Assembly: GCA_965221605.1 (NCBI GenBank)
Contig: CBDCSK010000015.1
Location: 620,001-684,000, forward strand
Reading direction: 5' to 3'
DNA: 64,000 nucleotides
Source of the DNA: Aldehydirespirator sp965221605
Lineage (GTDB): Bacteria > Actinomycetota > Acidimicrobiia > Acidimicrobiales > Aldehydirespiratoraceae
Under the pieces are notes generated by a model. The model saw only the letters and a list, made by a program, of their open reading frames with translations, ran no database searches and was not told where the DNA came from. The translations under genes and the position numbers were made by a program. The first letter of the stretch is position 1, and every line of letters begins with the position of its first letter. This document shows positions 32,817 to 40,980 of the stretch, one piece after another.

Positions 32817-34595
32817 ATGACCTTTCAGTTTCTGGGGCCCGACCCGCTGGAGCACCAGATCACCGAGACGCTGCGGCGCCTGTCCGAGGGGCGACCCCCG
32901 GCTCAGATCGAGAGCGCCCGGGTAGATGTCAAGGAGGAGCCGGGACGGCGCCAGGGCCGACGCGCGGTCCCCGGCGCGGAGAAGAACGAACGGGCGGCTG
33001 CCTATCTCGCCGGCGAGATGGCCTGCATGGCGAACACCGCCGGGGGCGGTGCGATCATCCTGGGAATCGCCGACGACGGCCAACGCATCGGCACCGTGCT
33101 CGACGCCCAGTGGCTGCGCGGCCGCATCTTCGAGCTCACCCGGAGGGAACTCACCGTGGACGTGCGCGAGGCCGTCCTTGACGGCTGCCGGATCCTGGTG
33201 CTCGCAACTCACGAGGCAATTGCGCCTGTCCGTTACAAGGGGCGCATCAGGTGGCGCGTCGATGACAGCTGCGTGGAGGTCGACGCCTCGACATGGCACT
33301 CAGGCCGGCTGCATCGCACCGGGTTCGATTGGTCGGGCCAGCCGTCCGGCCACACGTTGGAGGACGTCCGGCCGGTTGCCGTGGAACTGGCGAGCCGATA
33401 CCTGCGGTCGAGGGCAGGCCCCTCAGACTTGGAACTGGCGGAGGCTGCGCCGCCCGACCTGATCCGCCGGTTGAACCTGGTCGACGGCGAAGGCAGGCTC
33501 AGCAACGCCGGCAGCCTGCTGTTCGTGGCCACCCCCTGCATCGGCATCGACTACATGCGACGAGACGTGAGTGGCGGTGACAGCCGGCACCGGGTCCGTG
33601 GCTCGGGTCCGCTCCTTGAGCAGATCTTCGAGGCCGAGAGGGCCGGTGAGTCCGCCAACCCCACGTTCCATGTCGCACACGGGTTCGCTCACGGCCAGAT
33701 GCGGGTGATCCCACCGAGAGCGCTGCGGGAGGCGATAGTCAACGGCGTCGTCCACCGCGACTGGTTGTCGCCGCAGCCCACCACGGTGGAGCACGTGGGC
33801 GAGACGCTGACCGTCACCTCTCCGGGCGGCTTCGTCGGCGGCATCGGCCCCTCGAACATCATCTCCCATCCAGCGGTGCCGCGGCACCGCCGCCTGGCCG
33901 AGGCTGCGGCCTCTCTCGGCATCGCCGAACGCCAGGGCATCGGCATCGCGAGGATGACGCGCGACATGCTCGCAATGGGCCGGCCCCGGCCGGTGATCGA
34001 GGAGATTGCGGGACCCTACGTGCGCGTCACGCTGCTGGGCGGCGAGCCCGACCCGGAGATGGTCCGCCTGGTATCGGACATCGTGCCGCCAGAGCTGGCG
34101 GGATCGGTGGACGCGCTGCTGCTGATCGACGAGTTGTGCGCCCGGGGCTGGGTCGATGCCGACGCGGGCGCCGCGCCCCTTCAGCGTTCGGTCGTCGAGG
34201 CCTCGGATGCGATCGAGCGGCTGGCGGCGGCCAGGCTCGGCGACGCGGGCGATGCGAGCGGTCGGCGACCGCTGGATCCTGCGCCGGGTGTGATCGCCGC
34301 CGTCACCGGCGCTCCGGCTGGCAGACACCCCGCGTACCGTCTCAGCGACGGGTCGCGGCATCGGATCGGCCACCGCTGCGCTCGGCTCCAATCGCCCGAG
34401 GGCCGAGACGAGCTCATCCTCGATTGGGCCAGAGGCCGGGGGCGGGTCTCGAGCACCGAGGTGGCCGACCTGATCGACGTCAGCGTCCCGACCGCTGGCC
34501 GCAGGCTCGCCGCCCTAGCAGCGGACGGGCTGCTCGCACCGTCCCGTCCGAACGGCGCCGGCCGAGGCTTCCACTACCTGCCATCGCCCGACTAG
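32817..34595 (+). CDS. AlbA_2/divergent-AAA ATP-binding transcriptional regulator-like protein
   Basis: A 592-residue protein. Residues 25-160 look like an AlbA_2/Schlafen-type domain (KNERAAAYLAGEMACMANTAGGGAIILGIADDGQRIG). The middle holds a GHKL-type ATP-binding domain with ALREAIVNGVVHRDW (the Asn of the N-box) and VTSPGGFVGGIGPSN (G-box). The C-terminus has a winged helix: STEVADLIDVSVPTAGRRLAALAADG. Such proteins act as transcription regulators or tRNA-cleaving Schlafen-like effectors in defence islands. It starts 144 bp after the last CRISPR repeat. Function here is inferred from domain composition only. Confidence 0.78.
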   Translation: MTFQFLGPDPLEHQITETLRRLSEGRPPAQIESARVDVKEEPGRRQGRRAVPGAEKNERAAAYLAGEMACMANTAGGGAIILGIADDGQRIGTVLDAQWLRGRIFELTRRELTVDVREAVLDGCRILVLATHEAIAPVRYKGRIRWRVDDSCVEVDASTWHSGRLHRTGFDWSGQPSGHTLEDVRPVAVELASRYLRSRAGPSDLELAEAAPPDLIRRLNLVDGEGRLSNAGSLLFVATPCIGIDYMRRDVSGGDSRHRVRGSGPLLEQIFEAERAGESANPTFHVAHGFAHGQMRVIPPRALREAIVNGVVHRDWLSPQPTTVEHVGETLTVTSPGGFVGGIGPSNIISHPAVPRHRRLAEAAASLGIAERQGIGIARMTRDMLAMGRPRPVIEEIAGPYVRVTLLGGEPDPEMVRLVSDIVPPELAGSVDALLLIDELCARGWVDADAGAAPLQRSVVEASDAIERLAAARLGDAGDASGRRPLDPAPGVIAAVTGAPAGRHPAYRLSDGSRHRIGHRCARLQSPEGRDELILDWARGRGRVSSTEVADLIDVSVPTAGRRLAALAADGLLAPSRPNGAGRGFHYLPSPD

Positions 34596-34685
34596 CCAAG
34601 ACGCCGGCGGCTGAGCCGTCCGGCTCGCTACCACGCGCCCGGGCGCTCGCTCGGGCTCCCGGGCTTGAAGTCGCGCGGTCTCGGC

Positions 34686-35037
34686 ATGCAGGAGGTGGCT
34701 CGCGCCGACATCCCCCGCCTGGGCCGCACGACGCACCGGCCCGAGGCGGTGCTCGGGATGCTGGCGTCGCTGAGCCGCAACATCGCCACCACGGCCGCGG
34801 CCACCAACCTCTCCGAGGACATCGCGGGGGACGGCGCCCCGTCGCGCGCGGCCGTGGCCGCGTACCTGGAGGCGCTGAGACGGGTGTTCGTTGTGGAGGA
34901 CCTGCCCGCCTGGGCCGTCCATCTGAGGTCGAGGGCGCGGCTCGAAGCCGCCGCGAGGTCGCTGACGAGGGCTTGCGACCAGATCGACACGGCCCGGGCG
35001 GGCGAGCCGGCCAAGAAGCTCGTGATCACCGCTCGTT
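34686..35037 (+). pseudogene. relic of a third DUF4143-type ATPase
   Basis: Reading MQEVARADIPRLGRTTHRPE through YLEALRRVFVVEDLPAWAVH matches the middle of the 18281 ATPase at high identity. After HLRSRARL the sequence jumps to EAAARSLTRACDQID and AGEPAKKLVITA, skipping about 90 residues that hold the nuclease-like EVK strands. The ATPase domain with Walker A is absent at the front. The deletion is in frame. A remnant protein of about 115 residues could still be made. Confidence 0.82.
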
Positions 35038-35059
35038 CCTCCGGAGCCAAGCAACAGGT

Positions 35060-35103
35060 CCGCAAGAACAAAATGTTCCGCAGAAACAAAACATCCCGCA
35101 GAG
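35060..35103 (+). repeat. 18-bp-period direct repeats upstream of the third ATPase gene
   Basis: CCGCA-(A/G)-(G/A)-AACAAAA recurs at 35060 and 35078, and CCGCAGAG starts a third partial copy at 35096, exactly 18 bp apart. The array ends about 60 bp before the GTG at 35167. It is a different motif from the 23-bp arrays, yet again sits in front of an ATPase gene. Confidence 0.65.
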
Positions 35104-35166
35104 AGGCGGCTAGACTGATGCCCGGCAGTCGTCCGTCCGTGGGCATAGCAGGAGGTTCGCCTAGCT

Positions 35167-36312
35167 GTGCGCTCTCCCAATCCGTTCTCCCCGTCGTTCG
35201 GAATCAGCCCACCTGTCCTGGCGGGGAGACGGGACGTTCTCAACAGCTTCGACACCGTGTTCGACAGCGTTCGCAGCCCCAGCTACGCCACGCTGCTCTG
35301 GGGCCTCCGGGGCACAGGGAAGACGGTTCTGCTGAACGCGGTCGAGGACCGCGCCAGATCCGAGGGCTGGCTGGTCGTCTCGGCTGCGGCCGTCGGCCGC
35401 CGGGGACTGGTCGACCAGATCCGCCGCAAGGCGTCGAGGCTGCTCGCTTCGCTTCGGAGCGAGCACGAGGGTCCGCCGCGGCGCGCCGTCACCGGCGTGT
35501 CGATCATGGGCACGGGAGTCCAGGTCGAGGGTGCGCCTGCGTCGGATCATGCCGAGCCTGCGACCGCCGACCTGGAGACGACCCTGGCGGCGTTGGGGGA
35601 GTTGCTCGCTGAGCGCGGCACGGGGCTGCTGGTGACGATCGACGAACTGCATGTGAGCGAGACCGACGAGATCAGGGAGTTCGGCAGCGTCTTCCAGCTT
35701 GTGTCGCGCCGGGCGGAGCGGCCGGTGGCGTTCGTGGGCGCGGCGCTGCCGGAGTTGGAGGACCGGCTGATGGCCGGTGATGCCAGCACGTTCCTGCAGA
35801 GGTGCCTCCGCCACGAGATCGGCAACCTGCGCCCGTCGGAGGCCGCGGTCGCGCTGCGAGAGCCGATCGAGGAGGCCGGCGGCCGAATCGGCCACGACGC
35901 GCTTCAAGTCGCGGTGGAGGCTTCCAGGGGCCAGCCGTACCTCGTGCAGCTGATCGGCTCGTACGTCTGGGACGACGCCGAGGACCTGGCCCGAGGAGTG
36001 ACCGCTCACGAGGCCCGCCGCGCCATCGCCGATGCGACCGAGCAGTTCGGCCGACATGTTCACGGCCCGGTGTGGAATCGCCTGTCGGACCTCGACAAGA
36101 GGTTTCTGGCGTCGATGCTTGCCGACTCTTCGACCAGCGCGATTGCCGACATCGGCCGGCGCTGGGGACACAGCCCCCGCAGCCTCAGCACCTACCGCCA
36201 ACGCCTGCTCGCCTCGGGGCTGATCACCTCCATCGGCCGCGGCCGGGTGGCCTTCGCAGACTCCACGGTGCGCCGGTATGTAGAAGCTCAAGCAGTCGTG
36301 GAGGGCTGGTAG
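35167..36312 (+). CDS. AAA ATPase with C-terminal winged helix
   Basis: A 381-residue AAA/STAND-like ATPase. Walker A is LLWGLRGTGKTVLL (residues 43-56) and the Walker B region is LLVTIDELHVSE (about 154-165), followed by sensor-like VAFVGAALPELEDRL. The C-terminal part (about 300-381) is a winged-helix DNA-binding domain with YRQRLLASGLITSIGRGRVAF. Orc1/Cdc6-like and bacterial AAA_16 proteins share this order. The start is GTG at 35167. Short direct repeats lie ahead of it. Function unknown; a DNA-bound regulator or mobile-element-linked ATPase is likely. Confidence 0.78.
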   Translation: MRSPNPFSPSFGISPPVLAGRRDVLNSFDTVFDSVRSPSYATLLWGLRGTGKTVLLNAVEDRARSEGWLVVSAAAVGRRGLVDQIRRKASRLLASLRSEHEGPPRRAVTGVSIMGTGVQVEGAPASDHAEPATADLETTLAALGELLAERGTGLLVTIDELHVSETDEIREFGSVFQLVSRRAERPVAFVGAALPELEDRLMAGDASTFLQRCLRHEIGNLRPSEAAVALREPIEEAGGRIGHDALQVAVEASRGQPYLVQLIGSYVWDDAEDLARGVTAHEARRAIADATEQFGRHVHGPVWNRLSDLDKRFLASMLADSSTSAIADIGRRWGHSPRSLSTYRQRLLASGLITSIGRGRVAFADSTVRRYVEAQAVVEGW

Positions 36313-36429
36313 CCGGGGGTCGGCGTGGGCGTTGCTATTGTGAGTTGTGATGTGTTTTGATGGTCTCCCGGTTGTGGGGCGGAGCGCCGGGGGGTAGTGT
36401 CGCCTGTGGCGAATCGGAGGTGCGCGCCT

Positions 36430-37143
36430 ATGGGTTCGATTGTGACGGGGCCTCCCAAGGTGGAGGTCTACTATCCGGAGGGGCCCCAGGTGCCGGAGGG
36501 GAATCTGCCGACGCGGCGGCGCATGGAGTTGGTGATCGCGCTGCGGCACTGGTTCGACCGGCGCGGCGACGCCGGGGCGTGGGTGTGCTGTGACATCAAC
36601 GTCTACTACAAGCAGGGCGACCCCAAAGTGGTGGTGGCGCCCGACGTGGCCGTGGCGTTCGGGGTGGACGCCGCCGCGCAGGAGACCGAGAGCACCTTCC
36701 GGGTGTGGGATGCGGGCGCGGCACCGTGCTTCGCGCTGGAGATCGCGTCGCCGTCGACGGTGCGCGCCGACCTGCATGTGAAGCCGGCCAAGTACGCCGA
36801 TTTGGGGGTGGAGGAGTACTGGCGGCTCGACCCCACCGGCGGGGAGCTGCTGGACCCGCCGCTACAGGGCGAGAGACGCGAGTCGGGGCGCTGGGCAGGG
36901 ATCTACGTCGCCGCCGAGGCCGGCGGCGGGCTGCGGGCCCGCAGCGGCGTGCTGGGCCTGGACCTGTGCTGGCAGCCGCCCAAACTGCGGCTGTGGGACA
37001 TCGCCGAGGGCGTGTGGCTCCCCGACCCCGACGACGACGTCTCCGCCCGGCTGGCCGCGGAGAGACGGGCGTCTGCCGCCGAGGCAGAGCTCGCCGAGAT
37101 TCGAGCCCGCCTCCGCGGCACCCTCGAGGAGCCCAGCGAATAG
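36430..37143 (+). CDS. Uma2-family (DUF820) endonuclease-like protein
   Basis: A 237-residue Uma2/DUF820 protein with a restriction-endonuclease fold. Characteristic elements are CCDINVYYKQGDPKVVVAPDVAVAFGV, CFALEIASPSTVRADLHVKPAKYADLGVEEYWRLDPTGG with the Asp-x-Glu-type core and Lys. The C-terminus has a short helix rich in Ala and Glu. A GGAGG site lies eight bases before the ATG at 36430. The family is abundant in cyanobacteria and actinobacteria; its target is not known. A second member is at 42480. Confidence 0.82.
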   Translation: MGSIVTGPPKVEVYYPEGPQVPEGNLPTRRRMELVIALRHWFDRRGDAGAWVCCDINVYYKQGDPKVVVAPDVAVAFGVDAAAQETESTFRVWDAGAAPCFALEIASPSTVRADLHVKPAKYADLGVEEYWRLDPTGGELLDPPLQGERRESGRWAGIYVAAEAGGGLRARSGVLGLDLCWQPPKLRLWDIAEGVWLPDPDDDVSARLAAERRASAAEAELAEIRARLRGTLEEPSE

Positions 37144-37258
37144 GCGCGTGCCGACCGTATCGCCGTCGTGGGCGCGGCCAGCGGGCGATGCGAATCTCGG
37201 CCCCTGAAGTGGCTGACGGCCCGGCTGAGACCTGGCTACGATCGATGACGGTGGCCCG

Positions 37259-38470
37259 ATGCCTGAGCCTCCGGTGAGCGAGCAGAGCATCTGGCGGGTG
37301 CTGCGCGACCTCGTGATGCCGGTATATGTGCCGTCGGTGGCCGGGACCCTGGGCATCGGGATGCTGGTGCCGGTCCTGCCCCTCTACCTGCGCGACCTCG
37401 GCATGAGCTTCAGCGAGGTGGCCGTGGTCCTGGGTGCGGTCGGGATCGGCGCCATGATCGGCGGCATCCCCTCGGGCTCCATCATGGCCCGCCACGACGA
37501 ACGGGTGCTCATGGCGATCTCCGTTGTCGTCATGGCGGCTACCACCGCGGTGTTCGGTCTGACCGCGGCCCTGGCTGCGCTGGTGGCGCTCAGGCTCGCC
37601 TACGGCGTGGGCAACATCGCACTCCGGCTCGCCGTCCAGACCTACGTTGCGGCAAGGGTGGGGGCGGGCGCCCGAGGCCGGGCCCTGTCGTTGATCGGAG
37701 GGTCGTTCCGGTTCTCCCTGCTCGTCGGACCCCCTCTCGGCGGCTATCTGGCCGACACCATCGGCTTCGCCTGGACGTTCCTGGTGACCGGAGTGGTCAC
37801 TGCCGCGGGGCTGGCCGGAGCGGTCGACCGCAGCTGGACCAGTCTCGGGGCCGGTCCGCCAACCGTCGAGCGGGTCCCGCTGTTCGCGGCCCTGTGGCGC
37901 CACCGGGGGTTGCTGGCCAAGGCCGGGACGGCATCGGGCCTTGTCATTGCGGTGCGTCAGGGCCGCTACGTGGCCCTGCCGCTGATCGCGGCCGAACTGG
38001 ACTTGAGCCTGACCGCCATCGGGGGGCTGCTCGCGATCGGAACCGGGGCCGACCTGCTGCTGTTCCCGGTCTCGGGCTATCTGATGGACCGCTACGGGCG
38101 GCTCCACGCCATCGTCCCGTCGTTCCTTCTGGTGACGGTGGGACTGGTGATCCTCGGCCTCGCCGGCACCGCGGCCGAGATCGCGCTCGCCGGAGCGGTG
38201 ATGGGGGTAGGCAACGGGATCGGCGCGGGCACGATGCTCACCATGGCCAGCGATCTGGCCCCCGGCGAGGCCCGCGGTCAGGTGCTGTCCGGGCTGGCCG
38301 TGCTGCAGGACACCGGCAGCCTTCTCGGTCCGCTGATCGTTGGCGTGGCCGCCGACGCGGCCGGCGTGGGGGCCTCGGCCTTCGCGCTGGCGGCCGTCAT
38401 GGTGCTGGCAACCGTCTGGCTCGTGGTCGTCGTGGGCGAGACCCGCGACACGCAGGCGGTCGGGCCCTGA
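37259..38470 (+). CDS. MFS transporter
   Basis: A 403-residue, twelve-helix major facilitator. The first helix LVPVLPLYLRDLGMS and the motif-A-like loop GGIPSGSIMARHDERVLM between helices 2 and 3 are present, then a repeat in the second half (FPVSGYLMDRYGRLHAIVPS). It resembles small drug/metabolite exporters. It is convergent with the MMPL gene; no substrate-linked gene is adjacent. Confidence 0.88.
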   Translation: MPEPPVSEQSIWRVLRDLVMPVYVPSVAGTLGIGMLVPVLPLYLRDLGMSFSEVAVVLGAVGIGAMIGGIPSGSIMARHDERVLMAISVVVMAATTAVFGLTAALAALVALRLAYGVGNIALRLAVQTYVAARVGAGARGRALSLIGGSFRFSLLVGPPLGGYLADTIGFAWTFLVTGVVTAAGLAGAVDRSWTSLGAGPPTVERVPLFAALWRHRGLLAKAGTASGLVIAVRQGRYVALPLIAAELDLSLTAIGGLLAIGTGADLLLFPVSGYLMDRYGRLHAIVPSFLLVTVGLVILGLAGTAAEIALAGAVMGVGNGIGAGTMLTMASDLAPGEARGQVLSGLAVLQDTGSLLGPLIVGVAADAAGVGASAFALAAVMVLATVWLVVVVGETRDTQAVGP

Positions 38471-38487
38471 GTCAGGGCGCTCCGAGG

Positions 38488-40797
38488 CTAGGCCCCGCGG
38501 TCGGCCAGTTCGCCCTCGACCCGCAGGTTGGGGATGATGCGGTCGAGCCAGCGGGGCAGCCACCAGTTGCGGGCCCCGAGCAGTTCCATGGTGGAGGGCA
38601 CGATCAGCATCCGCACCAGGGTGGCGTCGATGGCGATGGCGGTGGCCAGCCCGAGGCCGAAGAGCTTGATGACCCGGTTGTCCTCGAGCACGAAGCTGCC
38701 GAACACCACCACCATGATGGCCGCGGCCGCGGTGATGACCCGGGCGGTGGCGGCCAGGCCGTCGGCCACGGAGTTGACCGCGTCGCCGGTGCGCTCGTAC
38801 TCCTCCTTCATGCGCGACAGCAGGAACACCTCGTAGTCCATCGACAGCCCGAACAGGATGGCGAACAGCATCATCGGGATGAACGGCTCGATCGGTGCAG
38901 GCTGGATCCCGGTCACGTCGGCCAGCCATCCCCACTGGAACACCGCCACCGCCACCCCGTAGGCCGCCCCGATCGACAGCATGTTCATGATCACCGCCTT
39001 GAGCGGCACCACCAGCGAGCGGAACACCGCCATCAGCAGCAGGAACGACGCGCCCAGCACGGCCGCGAAGAAGACGGGGATGCGGCCGGCGAGGTAGTCG
39101 GAGATGTCGATGTTGAAGGCCACCTGGCCCGCGACCAGAGCGTCGAGGTCGGTGCCGTCGAGGGCCCGGGGGATCACGTCGTCGCGCATCCGGTGCACCA
39201 GGTCCTCGGTGGCCGCGTCCTGGGGGCCGGTCGTGGGCTGCACCCGGATCAAGAAGGCGTCGAGGGTCAGGTTGGCGATCGGCGGGGAGGCCGAGGCCAC
39301 CCCCTCCGTCCGGTTCAAGGCGGCCGACAGGTCCCCGAGCGCAGCGATCTCGCCGGGATCGGGCGACGCTTCGGCGACGACGATCAGCGGACCGTTGGCG
39401 CCCGGCCCGAAGCCGTCCGAGATCAGGTCGTAGGCCTTGCGGGTGGTGGTTTCCTCCGCGAAGTTGCCCTCGTCGGAGAACCCGAGACGAAGGCCGAGCA
39501 CCGGCGCGGCCAGCACGAGCAGCACCACCGTGCCGCCCACCGCGAACAGCCATGGCCTCGACTGGACCACCCGGCTGAGCCGGTACCAGCCGGAGTCCCG
39601 CAGAGGCTTGGCCTCCCGGTGCCGCACCGCCCGCCGCAACGGGTTGGCCGAGAATCTGAACGCCCCGGCCACCAGTACTAGAACGGCCATCGGCAGGCCC
39701 ACCAGCAGCGGTCTGAAGCCGGTGCCGAATCCGAGCAGCGCGACGCCTACCAGCGCGGAGGCCATCACGCCCCGGACCCGGGTCGTCGTGATCCGGTCGC
39801 CGAGGAGCCCGATGGCGGCCGGCAGCAGCGTCACCGACCCGACCATGACCAGGGCCACGGTGCTGGCCGCGGCCAGGCCCAGCCCGGCCACGAAGGGCAG
39901 ACCGATGAGCAGCAGGCCGAGAAGCGACAACACGACGGTGGCTCCGGCGAAGATCACGGCCCGGCCGGCCGAGTCGAGAGCAGCTGCGGCGGCGTCCTCG
40001 CCGGTGAGGCCGCGGCCGACCCACTCCCGGTAGCGGGTGATGATGAACAGGGCGTAGTCGATGCCCACGCCGATGCCGATCATGAGTCCGATGGTCGGAG
40101 CGAACTCGGGGACGGTCATGACGTTGCTCAACATGACGATGCCGGCCGCCCCGACAGCCACGCCGGCCAGGGCCGAGGCGACGGTCAGGCCCATGGCCAC
40201 CACCGAGCCCACGGCCAGGATCAGCACGAACACCGCGAAGGCGAGCCCGATCGCTTCGGACTCGGGCGGCTCCCGCTCAGCCAGCCAAGCCCCGCCGACC
40301 TCCACCTGCATGCCGTCCATCGCTCGTAGCCCGCCGGCCTCGATGAGGTGGTCGATCTCGACGCCGATGTCAGCGGCCTCGTTGGCGGCGGTCTCGGCTC
40401 CGGTGTCGATGTCGGCGTAGGCGATACGGCCGGCCTCGGGACCCTGGGCGGCGATGCGGCGGGCGCCGTCTGGGTCGTAGGGCGATCCGACGGTCACGCC
40501 CTCGATGGCGTCGACCCTCTCGAACAGTTCGGTCATGGCCGCTCGCACCGCAGGGTCGTCCGCGCCCCGCTCGGCCCGGAACACGATCCGCCCGCTGATC
40601 ACCGCGCCGATGCGGCCGAAGTGCTCGTCGAGGATGTCGGCGCCGAGGCTGCTCTCGGCGTCGGGAGCAGCAGGCGTGCCGCCGTAAGCCGCGCCGAGGC
40701 TGCCCGCCGCCCCGGCGGCGATCACGAGGATCAGCAGCCAGGCGATCAGAACACGCCACGGATGCCGGTAGCACCACCGGCCGAGAGATAGGTACAC
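38488..40797 (-). CDS. MMPL-family RND transporter
   Basis: A 769-residue RND/MMPL-type transporter with two six-helix halves. The first transmembrane helix VLIAWLLILVIAAGAAGSLG starts the protein; the periplasmic loop is residues about 40-190. The intramembrane proton relay can be seen in GIGVGIDYALFIITRYREW and the equivalent FGLSMDYEVFLLSRMKEEY of the second half. These export lipids or small molecules to the cell envelope. It lies alone on the minus strand, with no adapter gene. Confidence 0.88.
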   Translation of the reverse strand: MYLSLGRWCYRHPWRVLIAWLLILVIAAGAAGSLGAAYGGTPAAPDAESSLGADILDEHFGRIGAVISGRIVFRAERGADDPAVRAAMTELFERVDAIEGVTVGSPYDPDGARRIAAQGPEAGRIAYADIDTGAETAANEAADIGVEIDHLIEAGGLRAMDGMQVEVGGAWLAEREPPESEAIGLAFAVFVLILAVGSVVAMGLTVASALAGVAVGAAGIVMLSNVMTVPEFAPTIGLMIGIGVGIDYALFIITRYREWVGRGLTGEDAAAAALDSAGRAVIFAGATVVLSLLGLLLIGLPFVAGLGLAAASTVALVMVGSVTLLPAAIGLLGDRITTTRVRGVMASALVGVALLGFGTGFRPLLVGLPMAVLVLVAGAFRFSANPLRRAVRHREAKPLRDSGWYRLSRVVQSRPWLFAVGGTVVLLVLAAPVLGLRLGFSDEGNFAEETTTRKAYDLISDGFGPGANGPLIVVAEASPDPGEIAALGDLSAALNRTEGVASASPPIANLTLDAFLIRVQPTTGPQDAATEDLVHRMRDDVIPRALDGTDLDALVAGQVAFNIDISDYLAGRIPVFFAAVLGASFLLLMAVFRSLVVPLKAVIMNMLSIGAAYGVAVAVFQWGWLADVTGIQPAPIEPFIPMMLFAILFGLSMDYEVFLLSRMKEEYERTGDAVNSVADGLAATARVITAAAAIMVVVFGSFVLEDNRVIKLFGLGLATAIAIDATLVRMLIVPSTMELLGARNWWLPRWLDRIIPNLRVEGELADRGA

Positions 40798-40980
40798 AGA
40801 ACCTCTGCGGTGCAGGCTACGGCCGGGAAGGCAAGAGGCGCGTAAACGTCCGGCGCACGGTCGAGTGTCCCTCAGGGGGGTAAAGGGGGTCAGCGCCCGA
40901 GGGCGGGGATGACGTGCCGGTCGTAGGCGTCGAGCGCCTCGTCCTTGGCGACCACCCCGAAGTCCATAGCCGCGCGCCGG

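Noticed and set aside
32039..32818. Long minus-strand open frame through the CRISPR array
   Set aside because: It is created by the repeat units lacking stops in that frame; residues repeat with the array.
40890..40967. Short minus-strand frame MDFGVVAKDEALDAYDRHVI at the end of mmsA
   Set aside because: Only 25 residues with no ribosome site and no recognisable relatives; possibly a gene remnant but not supportable.
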